In this document: piece after piece, positions 1 through 6,568 of the stretch
Layout of the letters: each line of letters opens with the position of its first letter
Numbering within the stretch: position 1 is the first letter of the stretch
Source: Candidatus Acetothermia bacterium
GTDB taxonomy: Bacteria; Bipolaricaulota; Bipolaricaulia; Bipolaricaulales; Bipolaricaulaceae
NCBI GenBank assembly: GCA_011057175.1
Contig: DSBZ01000253.1
Span: 1 to 29,392 of the forward strand
DNA: 29,392 nucleotides
Direction of reading: 5' to 3'
Notes under the pieces: model-generated
Database searches by the model: none
What the model was told of the DNA's origin: nothing
Seen by the model: the letters and a program-made list of their open reading frames with translations, nothing else
Made by a program: the position numbers and the translations under genes

Positions 1-2
1 CC

Positions 3-1058
3 ATCCCCACCTACAACGTGACGGGCGACTTCCCGTGGGATGACCCGGACCTCGCCCCGCTGTGGGAGATGACGGCGAAGTATGGGATCCCCTACTTCGC
101 GAACTTCCTCTCCTCGGACATGATGCCGGAGGACGCGCGCAGCATGTGCTGTCGTCTCCGGCTCGACGTGCGGGAGCTCCGGCGCCGGGGCGGGGGCCTC
201 TTCGGGTCGAACCCCCTCACCGGCTCGATCGGGGTCGTGACGTTGAACCTGCCGCGGCTCGCGTTCCTCGCGAAGAGCGAGGAGGAGTTCTTCGAGCGGC
301 TCCATTCGCTGATGCAGATCGCGGGACGGTCGCTCATCATCAAGCGCAAGCTCCTGGAGCGCCTCACCGAGCAGGGGTTGTACCCGTACTCCAAGTTCTA
401 CCTGTCCTCGGTCCGGGAGGGGAGAGGCGAGTACTGGGCGAACCACTTCTCCACGATCGGCGTGGTCGGGATGAACGAAGCGGCCCTCAACCTCCTCGGG
501 GTCGACCTCGCCCACGAGGAGGGGATCCGGTTCGCCCGCCGTACGCTCGAGTTCATGCGCGAGACCCTTGTGCGGTTCCAAGAGGCGACTGGACACCTGT
601 GGAACCTCGAGGCGACCCCCGCCGAGGGGACGGCCTATCGGTTGGCGATGCTCGACCGGGAACGCTACCCTGGGATCCGGGTCGCCAACGGGCGCGCCGT
701 GCGGGAGAAGGGGGCTGCCCCCTACTACACGAACTCGTCCCAGCTCCCGGTGGACTTCACCGACGACCTGTTTTGCGCTTTGAAGCTACAGGAAGGGCTT
801 CAGACCCTGTACACGGGGGGGACCGTGTTCCACGCTTGGCTCGGGGAACGTCTCCCTTCGCCCGAGGCCGTGAAATCGCTCGTGGCGAAGATCTTCGCGA
901 ACTTCCGCATCCCCTACCTCACCCTCACCCCGACGTTCTCCGTGTGCCCCCAGCATGGGTACCTTCGCGGGGAGAACCGCTACTGCCCCAAGTGCGACGA
1001 GGAGATCATCGCGCGCCATCAGAAGGCCAAAGGAGGCGTTTGTGTCCACATACCGTGA
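3..1058 (+). CDS. nrdD: Anaerobic (class III) ribonucleoside-triphosphate reductase, large part, 5' end cut by window edge
   Basis: This is the C-terminal half of the catalytic subunit that reduces ribonucleotides to deoxyribonucleotides without oxygen. The frame is open to the window edge: codons before the GTG at 18 read I-P-T-Y-N, the family's PTYN motif, so that GTG is internal. In the visible 351 residues, the cysteine pair in SMCCRLRLD (C49, C50) lies where the thiyl-radical cysteine is expected, followed by NPLTGSIGVVTLNLPRL, YPYSKFYL, NHFSTIGVVGMNEA and YYTNSSQLPV. A zinc-site-like C315-x2-H318...C328-x2-C331 sits near the end; four cysteines are more usual. The protein stops 20 residues later, before the glycyl-radical segment, which lies in the next ORF in another frame. 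Family assignment is secure; the split is discussed separately. Confidence 0.95.
   Translation: MPTYNVTGDFPWDDPDLAPLWEMTAKYGIPYFANFLSSDMMPEDARSMCCRLRLDVRELRRRGGGLFGSNPLTGSIGVVTLNLPRLAFLAKSEEEFFERLHSLMQIAGRSLIIKRKLLERLTEQGLYPYSKFYLSSVREGRGEYWANHFSTIGVVGMNEAALNLLGVDLAHEEGIRFARRTLEFMRETLVRFQEATGHLWNLEATPAEGTAYRLAMLDRERYPGIRVANGRAVREKGAAPYYTNSSQLPVDFTDDLFCALKLQEGLQTLYTGGTVFHAWLGERLPSPEAVKSLVAKIFANFRIPYLTLTPTFSVCPQHGYLRGENRYCPKCDEEIIARHQKAKGGVCVHIP
1030..1036 (+). promoter_or_regulatory. Ribosome binding site inside the nrdD tail
   Basis: AAGGAGG lies 5 nt before the GTG at 1042, within the last codons of the preceding nrdD ORF. It fixes the start of the glycyl-radical ORF and argues that this ORF is translated separately rather than being only the tail of a frameshifted nrdD. 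Confidence 0.7.
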
Positions 1059-1248
1059 GGATGAACAAAGGAATCTGATTCTCGAGGATGGCACAGTCAT
1101 CCCGGAGGCGGAGCGGGTACAGGCCGAAGTCTACTCGCGCGTGGTGGGGTACCTGCGTCCGGTGGAGCAGTGGAACGCGGGGAAACAGGCGGAGTTCGCG
1201 GATCGAAAGGTGTTCCGCCCCACCCTCGACGACGGCCGCACCGAGTAG
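1042..1248 (+). CDS. nrdD: Glycyl-radical segment of anaerobic ribonucleotide reductase as a separate 68-aa ORF
   Basis: The 68-residue product contains VYSRVVGYLRPVEQWNAGKQ and then AEFADRKVF, the C-terminal signature of short-type NrdD proteins. Gly36 of RVVGY is the expected radical-bearing glycine, oxidised by NrdG. The ORF starts at GTG 1042 behind a strong ribosome binding site, overlaps the large NrdD ORF by 17 nt in a different frame, and ends 3 nt before nrdG, so coupled translation is likely. Its first 25 or so residues (YREDEQR, LEDGTVIPEAER) are charged and could dock onto the large part. Inference: a two-piece enzyme in which the radical glycine comes from a small partner. The alternative is one sequencing or real frameshift near 1042-1058 in a normal nrdD. 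The well-placed start favours a true split. Confidence 0.8.
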   Translation: MSTYREDEQRNLILEDGTVIPEAERVQAEVYSRVVGYLRPVEQWNAGKQAEFADRKVFRPTLDDGRTE

Positions 1249-1251
1249 CGG

Positions 1252-1986
1252 ATGGAGGTCGCCCATCTCCAGCCCCTCTCCCTCCTCGACTACCCGGGGA
1301 AGGTGGCGGCAGCGGTGTGGACGGTGGGGTGCAACCTGCGCTGTCCGTACTGCTACAACGCTGAGCTCGTTCTGCCCGAGCTTGGCGCGGACCTCCCGCG
1401 GCTTCCGGCTGAGGCAGTGGTCGCTCGGCTGCAGGAGAGGGTGGGGTTCCTCGACGGGGTCGTCGTCACCGGGGGCGAACCGACCCTCCACCGCGATCTC
1501 GTCGCCTTCGTGCGGAGACTCAAGGAGCTCGGGTTCCTCGTCAAGCTCGACACGAACGGGACCCATCCCGGCGTCCTGCGCTCGCTGTTGGAGGACAGGC
1601 TCGTGGACTACGTGGCCCTCGACCTGAAGGCTCCCTTCGCCCGGTACCGCGAGTTCACAGGCCTCCTCTCCCCGGACCCTGTAGCGTCGGAGCTTGTCTC
1701 CGACATCGTCCTGCGGGTTCGGGAGTCGATCGCTCTCATCCGCGACCACGCCCCGGACTACGAGTTTCGCACCACGGTCGCCCCCGGGCTCGCCCCCGAC
1801 GATATGATCGCGATTGCCAACGAGATCCGCGGCGCCCGACGCTACGCGCTGCAGCCGTTCTTCGCTCCCGAGGGAAAGCGATTGGTGGATGAGACGTGGC
1901 GGGGACAGTTCACCCTGTCAGCGGAGAAGCTGCGCAGCCTCCTCCCCGAGCTTCAGGAGTTCGTCCCCACCGAGCTTCGAGGCTAG
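1252..1986 (+). CDS. nrdG: Anaerobic ribonucleotide reductase activating protein (radical SAM)
   Basis: This 244-residue radical-SAM activase uses a [4Fe-4S] cluster and S-adenosylmethionine to place the glycyl radical on NrdD. The cluster motif C27-x3-C31-x2-C34 (CNLRCPYC) and the SAM-contacting GGEP (74-77) are present, and the N-terminal LSLLDYPGKVAA is typical of NrdG-type and related activases. It is longer than E. coli NrdG (about 154 aa) and resembles the longer activases paired with short-type NrdD. It starts 3 nt after the glycyl-radical ORF, which places all three ORFs in one unit. Its stop codon (1984-1986) overlaps that of convergent trpS. Substrate is inferred from position; pyruvate formate-lyase activases share the fold. 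Confidence 0.92.
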   Translation: MEVAHLQPLSLLDYPGKVAAAVWTVGCNLRCPYCYNAELVLPELGADLPRLPAEAVVARLQERVGFLDGVVVTGGEPTLHRDLVAFVRRLKELGFLVKLDTNGTHPGVLRSLLEDRLVDYVALDLKAPFARYREFTGLLSPDPVASELVSDIVLRVRESIALIRDHAPDYEFRTTVAPGLAPDDMIAIANEIRGARRYALQPFFAPEGKRLVDETWRGQFTLSAEKLRSLLPELQEFVPTELRG

Positions 1987-2963
1987 TCGAGTCCTACCCG
2001 GGCACGGACCTCGCGCATCGTCTCCCGGGCGATCGCCCGCGCCCGCTCCGCACCGTGGGCGAGGACCTCGTCCACGTCTCCGCGGGAAACGAGCTTCGCC
2101 CGACGCTCCCGGACCGGGCGCAGGGCGGCCATGAGGTGGGTGAAAAGCGCCTCCTTGAGGTCGCGGTAGAGGAGTTTCCCCGCCGCGTGGTCGCGCCGGA
2201 AGCCTTCTACGACCTCCCTCGGGGCCACGAGCTCGAGCAACGCGAACAGGTTCGCGACCCCAGGGCTCATCTCCTGGCTCGGGGTGAGGCCGACGTCGGT
2301 CACCGCCGACCGCACCTTCCTGCGGATGCTCTCCTCTGGCTCCATGAGGCCGATGTAGTGCTCCGGCCCAGCCGACTTGCTCATCTTCCGCTCCGGATCC
2401 GCGAGCGACATGATCCGCGCTCCCTCTCCGAGGATCGGCTCCGGCTCGGGGAACGTCTCCCCGAACCGGGAGTTGAACCGCCGCGCGATCCGCCGCGCCT
2501 CCTCCAAATGCTGGACCTGGTCCTCGCCCACCGGGACGTGGTCGGCCTTGTAGAGGAGGATGTCCGCCGCCTGGAGGACCGGATAGTAGAACAGGCCGCC
2601 GTTGACGAACTCCTGGCGGGCGGCCTTCTCCTTGAACTGGGTCATCCGCGTCAGGTCGCCGTAGGAGGCCACACAGCCCAGGATCCAACACAGCTCCGCG
2701 TGCTCCGGGACATCGGACTGCAGATAGAGGATCGAGCGTTCGGGGTTGATCCCGCACGCCAGGAGATCCAGCGCGAGCTCCCGCCGCGCGGTGCGGAGCT
2801 CGGCGGGCACTGTGTCCTCGTTCGTGAGGGCGTGGTAGTCGACGATGCTGTAGATCGTGTCGTTCCCGTGCTGGAGCTCAACCCAGCGCTGAATCGCCCC
2901 GAAGTAGTTCCCGATGTGGAGCTCCCCCGTTGGCTGGATCCCGGAGAAGATGCGCATGGCCAT
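1983..2963 (-). CDS. trpS: Tryptophanyl-tRNA synthetase
   Basis: TrpS charges tRNA-Trp with tryptophan using ATP in the cytoplasm. The 326-residue protein is close to the usual bacterial length (about 330). Class I signatures are visible: HIGN (16-19) as the HIGH motif after FSGIQPTGELHIGNYFGA, GEDQ (146-149) and KMSKS (193-197). The ATG at 2963 is chosen because it comes directly after a good promoter; a second ATG lies two codons later. No ribosome binding site precedes either, which suggests a leaderless mRNA. It runs toward nrdG and the two stop codons share the CTAG at 1983-1986. Its promoter diverges from the one for glmU across about 500 bp. Confidence 0.96.
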   Translation of the reverse strand: MAMRIFSGIQPTGELHIGNYFGAIQRWVELQHGNDTIYSIVDYHALTNEDTVPAELRTARRELALDLLACGINPERSILYLQSDVPEHAELCWILGCVASYGDLTRMTQFKEKAARQEFVNGGLFYYPVLQAADILLYKADHVPVGEDQVQHLEEARRIARRFNSRFGETFPEPEPILGEGARIMSLADPERKMSKSAGPEHYIGLMEPEESIRRKVRSAVTDVGLTPSQEMSPGVANLFALLELVAPREVVEGFRRDHAAGKLLYRDLKEALFTHLMAALRPVRERRAKLVSRGDVDEVLAHGAERARAIARETMREVRARVGLD

Positions 2964-2972
2964 CGGACGGGA

Positions 2973-3000
2973 AGTATAGGGGGGAAGGCCGCTAGCGCAA
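2973..3000 (-). promoter_or_regulatory. Sigma-70-type promoter of trpS
   Basis: On the minus strand, TTGCGC (3000-2995), a 16-nt spacer and TATACT (2978-2973) form a good housekeeping promoter. Only 9 nt separate the -10 box from the trpS ATG, so transcription would begin 2-3 nt before the start codon. Confidence 0.65.
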
Positions 3001-3143
3001 CCACAGGCCGTCGTCGGCGCCTGCGGGGAGGGGCGGCGCGTGGACTGGGAACCCCCGCTGCAGTACGGAAGGGGGTCTGCTCCCCTCGGCTGGCGAGGGA
3101 CGTCGGGCGCGGGTTCCGGGACGGGACCGACACGGAGGTCCCC

Positions 3144-3379
3144 ATGCCAGGCAAGTGGTGGACGGCCTGTCCTACGCGGGCCGCCTAGGACAGGTCCCCC
3201 CGATCCCGAACGTGGGCCGGGGCATGGCGGCGTGGTACCGGGGGGCGACCGCAGCGGGGGTGAACGACGCTGGGCTGTGGGCCAGCGGCCCCGACGCCCC
3301 GGGCGGGTCGTCCCCCGGGAGACCTAATTCCGACGAGAACGGTGACTGGATCGCGCAGCTCCGTCGAGAAGCGGAGTAG
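3144..3379 (+). pseudogene. Unrecognised small coding-like stretch with a frame break
   Basis: An ATG at 3144 follows GGAGG (3134-3138) at 5-nt spacing but reaches a stop after 14 codons (3188). In the -1 frame, entered at the AAG ending at 3155, 74 codons stay open to the TAG at 3377-3379, giving a joined product of 78 residues (MPGKVVDGLSYAGRL... ending QLRREAE). In that second frame 63 of 74 third positions are G or C against 46 of 74 second positions, a coding-like pattern. Upstream, about 30 codons before 3155 in the ATG frame also show GC-rich third positions, so the remnant may start near 3060. I recognise no family. It could be a decayed gene, a one-base sequence error or a chance effect of high GC. 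Confidence 0.3.
3166..3194. repeat. Inverted repeat with 8-bp perfect stem
   Basis: CCTGTCCT (3166-3173) pairs with AGGACAGG (3187-3194) across a 13-nt GC-rich loop. It falls at the frame break of the small remnant. No T-run follows, so a classic terminator is not supported. A transcription-factor site or simple RNA hairpin is possible. Confidence 0.4.
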
Positions 3380-3397
3380 GGTCGCCGGACGTCGGCC

Positions 3398-3420
3398 GGG
3401 GATCGTCCCCTGGTCAGGGG
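3398..3420. repeat. Overlapping short GC-rich inverted repeats upstream of the glmU promoter
   Basis: GGGG-atcgt-CCCC (3398-3410) overlaps CCCCTG-gt-CAGGGG (3407-3420), so one arm is shared and the two hairpins exclude each other. They lie 28 nt before the glmU -35 box and 18 nt after the remnant's stop. They may be a weak terminator or a regulator site; function unproven. Confidence 0.3.
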
Positions 3421-3448
3421 GAGTTCGCTCTCCACCCCGTTCCGTTCT

Positions 3449-3477
3449 TTGCAGGAGAAGCGCGGGGAGGGTATAGT
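3449..3477 (+). promoter_or_regulatory. Sigma-70-type promoter of glmU operon
   Basis: TTGCAG (3449-3454), exactly 17 nt, then TATAGT (3472-3477). The glmU ATG is 11 nt after the -10 box and no ribosome binding site lies between, so the transcript would start about 5 nt before the ATG (near-leaderless). Confidence 0.7.
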
Positions 3478-3488
3478 CGAAGCGATCG

Positions 3489-4877
3489 ATGGACGACTCG
3501 CTCGATATCGTGATCCTGGCGGCGGGGAAGGGGACGCGGATGTGCTCCCGCCGCCCCAAGGTCCTCCACCCGCTGTGCGGCCTTCCCCTCCTTGAACACG
3601 TGCTCCGTACCTCCTTCTCCCTTTCGCCGCGGCGGGTCGTGGTCGTGGTGGGCCACGGTAGGGACGTGGTGCGGGCCACGTTCGCGGAACGAGGGGTCGC
3701 GTTCGTGGACCAAGGGGAGCCCCGCGGCACGGGCCACGCCGTTCTCGCGGCGCGGGGGGCGGTGAGCTCGGGCACGTTCCTCGTCCTCCCCGGCGACGTC
3801 CCCCTTGTCCCTCCCGACGCCCTGCGCGCCCTCATCCAGTTCCACCAGGAGCGCGACGCCATGGTCTCCTTCCTCACGATGGAGCCGGCTGACCCTCGCC
3901 CCTACGGCCGCGTCGTGCGGGGGGAGGATGGGAAGCCGCTCCGGATCGTGGAGGCGGGCGATTCCTCCCCCGAAGAACTGTCGATCCGCGAACTCAACTC
4001 CGGGATCTGGTGCCTGAACAATTCCCCTGAGGTGTGGGAGGCGCTCGCCGGGCTCACCACCGCCAACGCGAAGGGCGAGTTCTACCTCACCGACCTCGTG
4101 GCGCACTTCTCCGCGGACGGGAAGGCTGCCGCCCTCCTCTGGCCCTGCGCGGACGACCTCGGGGGGGTGAACGACCGCGCTGACCTCGCCCGGTTCGAGC
4201 AGCTCCTCCGACAACGGATCCTCGCCGCGTGGATGTGCGGCGGGGTCACGGTGGTGGATCCGGCCGCGGTCTATCCGTCCCTCGATGCCACGGTGGGCGA
4301 GGACACGGTCCTCCACCCCGGTACCCACCTCCTCGGGCGGACCGCGGTCGGCGCCGGGTGCATGATCGGTCCCGGAGCCTATCTCATCGATGCGCGGATC
4401 GGCGACGGGGCACGGGTATGGTACTCGGCCATCGAGGGGGCAGAGGTGGGGCCGGAGGCGAGCGTGGGCCCCTACGCCCACCTCCGGCCGGGGTCGCGCA
4501 TCGGAAGGGGAGCGAGGGTCGGGAACTTCGTCGAGATCAAGGCATCCACCCTCGGAGAGGGGGTGAAGGCCGGTCACCTCGCCTACATCGGCGATGCCGA
4601 CGTCGGGGCCGGGGCGAACATCGGGGCCGGCGCCATCACCTGCAACTTCCAGCCGGGAAAGAAGGAGAAGTTCCGCACCGAGATTGGCGAGGGCGCGTTC
4701 GTCGGCAGCAACGCGTCCTTGATCGCGCCCATCCGGATCGGGGAAGGGGCCGTGGTGGGGGCGGGATCGGTGATCACGCACGACGTTTCCCCGTACGCGC
4801 TGGCCCTGGAGCGGGCCCCCGAGGTCGTGAAGCCGGACTGGGCGCAACGAACGGGGGAAGGGGAGGAGCATGCCTAG
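3489..4877 (+). CDS. glmU: Bifunctional UDP-N-acetylglucosamine pyrophosphorylase / glucosamine-1-phosphate N-acetyltransferase
   Basis: GlmU acetylates glucosamine-1-phosphate and couples it to UTP, giving UDP-GlcNAc for peptidoglycan and lipopolysaccharide. At 462 residues it matches the family (E. coli 456). The N-terminal nucleotidyltransferase has LAAGKGTRM (10-18), Lys24, GTGHA (80-84), PGDVP (101-105, Asp103) and GVNDR (226-230). From about residue 255 come left-handed beta-helix hexapeptide repeats, with the catalytic histidine at 363 in KAGHLAYIGDADVG and the ITCNFQPGKKEKF loop. It heads the long operon. The start is the first ATG after the promoter. The last 8 nt overlap prs. Confidence 0.97.
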   Translation: MDDSLDIVILAAGKGTRMCSRRPKVLHPLCGLPLLEHVLRTSFSLSPRRVVVVVGHGRDVVRATFAERGVAFVDQGEPRGTGHAVLAARGAVSSGTFLVLPGDVPLVPPDALRALIQFHQERDAMVSFLTMEPADPRPYGRVVRGEDGKPLRIVEAGDSSPEELSIRELNSGIWCLNNSPEVWEALAGLTTANAKGEFYLTDLVAHFSADGKAAALLWPCADDLGGVNDRADLARFEQLLRQRILAAWMCGGVTVVDPAAVYPSLDATVGEDTVLHPGTHLLGRTAVGAGCMIGPGAYLIDARIGDGARVWYSAIEGAEVGPEASVGPYAHLRPGSRIGRGARVGNFVEIKASTLGEGVKAGHLAYIGDADVGAGANIGAGAITCNFQPGKKEKFRTEIGEGAFVGSNASLIAPIRIGEGAVVGAGSVITHDVSPYALALERAPEVVKPDWAQRTGEGEEHA

Positions 4878-5904
4878 AGGAGAGGGGTTCGACGAGCTGC
4901 GGATCCTTTCGGGAAGCGCGAACCTGCCGTTGGCCCAACGCATCGGGGAGATCCTCGGGGTCGAGCTGTGCGAGGCCGATGCGCGATGCGGGAACGGGAC
5001 CTCCTACGCTCCTGGTCGGTTCCCGGACGGAGAGGTGCGCGTGCAGGTCCAACAGACGGTGCGCGGGAAGCACGTATTCGTCATCCAACCGACTTCCCCG
5101 CCGGTGAACGATCATCTGATGGAGCTCCTCATCCTCGTGGATGCCCTGCGGCGGGCCGCGTGCCGGGAGATCTGTGCTGTGATCCCCTACCTCGGCTACG
5201 CCCGCCAGGACCGGAAGATGATGGGGCGGGTCCCCATTTCGGCCCGCCTGGTGGCGGACCTCCTCGAGGCGGCAGGGGTGGACCGGGTGCTGACGATGGA
5301 CCTCCACGCTGGGCAGATCCAGGGCTTCTTCAAGGTGCCCCTCGATCACCTGCGGTCGGACCGAATGCTCGCCAAGTACATCTACGACCAGCATCCGGAG
5401 TGGCTGGAGAACCTCACCGTGGCCTCTCCGGACATCGGGGGGGTGTGGCGGGCACGGCGGATGGCCAAACGCCTGGGCGAGCTCGTCCACGGCAGCGGGG
5501 AGCTCCCGCTGGCCCTCGTCGTGATGCAGCGCGACGAGGCGAGAAAAGAGGTGGTGGTCAAAGACGTGATCGGAACGGTGTCGGGCCGCGACGTGCTCCT
5601 CGTGGACGACATCCTGGCGAGCGGCCGGACCCTCATCACCGCGGCGGAAGAGGTGGTGAGAGAGGGGGCGACCCGGGTCTTCGCCGCCTGTACCCACGGT
5701 GTGTTCACACCGGGCGCGCTGGAGACCCTCGATACTCCGTGGTTGCAGAGGGTGTTGGTGACCGATACCATTGCCCACCGCGACGAGGTCCGGGCGGCCC
5801 CCCAGATCGAGATCGTCTCGGTGGCCGAGTTCTTCGCGGACGCGATTCGCCGAATCTACCGCCACGAGTCGATGACCGACCTCTTGGCGTACTTGTCGCT
5901 GTAG
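4870..5904 (+). CDS. prs: Ribose-phosphate pyrophosphokinase family protein (PRPP synthetase) with altered catalytic loop
   Basis: The family makes PRPP from ribose-5-phosphate and ATP for purine, pyrimidine, histidine and tryptophan synthesis. Visible motifs are FPDGE (51-55), YLGYARQDRK (107-116), DLHAGQIQGFF (144-154), SPDIGG (186-191) and the PRPP loop VDDILASGRTL (245-255). It has 344 residues, about 30 more than usual, partly from an insertion around 37-50. By eye alignment, the flexible catalytic loop normally holding K-R-R (E. coli K194/R196) reads Q220-R221-D222, and the PRPP loop has A-S-G-R-T instead of the usual D-T-(A/G)-G-T. The glmU-prs-ctc order supports a role as the main PRPP synthetase. 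Activity is inferred; a divergent or regulatory homologue is the alternative. Confidence 0.88.
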   Translation: MPRGEGFDELRILSGSANLPLAQRIGEILGVELCEADARCGNGTSYAPGRFPDGEVRVQVQQTVRGKHVFVIQPTSPPVNDHLMELLILVDALRRAACREICAVIPYLGYARQDRKMMGRVPISARLVADLLEAAGVDRVLTMDLHAGQIQGFFKVPLDHLRSDRMLAKYIYDQHPEWLENLTVASPDIGGVWRARRMAKRLGELVHGSGELPLALVVMQRDEARKEVVVKDVIGTVSGRDVLLVDDILASGRTLITAAEEVVREGATRVFAACTHGVFTPGALETLDTPWLQRVLVTDTIAHRDEVRAAPQIEIVSVAEFFADAIRRIYRHESMTDLLAYLSL

Positions 5905-5920
5905 GCGGAGGAGGATCGGG

Positions 5921-6568
5921 ATGATGGTGAATGCAGCGCGGCGGCCCACCGGGAAGGCGGGGGCTCTCCGCCGTCAAGGGCAAGTTCCAGCCGTCCTGTA
6001 CGGTGCTCACGTGGCTTCGTTGCACGTCGCGATCCCGGAGAAGGAGCTCCTTCACCTTTTCGACCACGTGACGCGCTCGACCCCGGTCGAAGTGAAGGTA
6101 GATGGGAGGGAGACCTATCACGTCTTCCTCAAGGAGATCCAGGTCCATCCGATCACAGAGCGGTTCCTGCACGTCGACCTCTACGTCGCGGATCCGGAAC
6201 GCCCCCTCCAGATGGATGTCCCCGTGCGCTTCGTGGGCACGGCCCGCGGGATCAAGGACGGGGGGATCCTGGAGGCGGTGCACGGCTACATCCCAGTTCA
6301 AGCCCTCCCCGCCAAGATGCCGCCGCGGATCGAGATCGATGTGTCGGACCTTGGGATCGGCGACTCGATCCTCGTCAAGGACCTCCCGTGGGGCGAGGGC
6401 GTCGAGCCCCTGCTTCCTCCCGAGGACGCGGTGGTAACCGTGGCCGCACGGCGGGCGCTCGAGGTCGAGGCGCCGGTGGCCGCGGAAGCCGCCGAGGCCG
6501 TTCCGATTGAGGAGGGCGCCGAGGGCAAAGAGGCCGAACCAGCGGGAGGCGAACCACCCGCGGCTTGA
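5921..6568 (+). CDS. rplY: 50S ribosomal protein L25 / general stress protein Ctc
   Basis: This 215-residue long-form L25 (Ctc/TL5 type) binds 5S rRNA in the large subunit. The N-terminal domain (about 1-95) has the KAGALRRQGQVPAVLYG start and the HVDLY stretch; a second beta domain follows (about 97-185, PVRFVGTARGIKDGGIL), then an acidic, alanine-rich, probably disordered tail (about 188-215). The ATG at 5921 is preceded by GGAGGAGG (5907-5914) at 6 nt; the ATG at 5924 is a weaker alternative. It lies 16 nt after prs and overlaps pth by 4 nt. Ctc between prs and pth is a classic Firmicutes order. Confidence 0.95.
   Translation: MMVNAARRPTGKAGALRRQGQVPAVLYGAHVASLHVAIPEKELLHLFDHVTRSTPVEVKVDGRETYHVFLKEIQVHPITERFLHVDLYVADPERPLQMDVPVRFVGTARGIKDGGILEAVHGYIPVQALPAKMPPRIEIDVSDLGIGDSILVKDLPWGEGVEPLLPPEDAVVTVAARRALEVEAPVAAEAAEAVPIEEGAEGKEAEPAGGEPPAA

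Larger units (their letters stand above)
2964..3488. other. Intergenic region between divergent trpS and glmU
   Basis: About 525 nt without a recognised gene. It holds the trpS promoter at the left end, the glmU promoter at the right end, a coding-like but frame-broken stretch (about 3060-3379), an 8-bp-stem inverted repeat (3166-3194) and short GC-rich inverted repeats (3398-3420). I looked for a tRNA or other structured RNA gene and found nothing convincing. Confidence 0.6.

Noticed and set aside
18..1058. GTG at 18 as the start of nrdD
   Set aside because: Codons before it read the conserved IPTYN motif in the same frame, so the gene runs in from outside the window.
955..1248. A 97-residue start at 955 for the glycyl-radical ORF
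   Set aside because: The first 29 residues are an out-of-frame reading of the nrdD zinc-site region; the GTG at 1042 has the strong ribosome binding site.
3398..3420. A tRNA or other small RNA gene in the trpS-glmU gap
   Set aside because: No cloverleaf or T-loop signature could be formed; only short overlapping inverted repeats.
3414..4943. A 509-codon minus-strand frame opposite glmU, and similar frames at 4774-5949 and 7523-8653
   Set aside because: Shadows of glmU, prs and clpC, composed of repetitive Arg/Gly/His/Pro residues; no plausible family.
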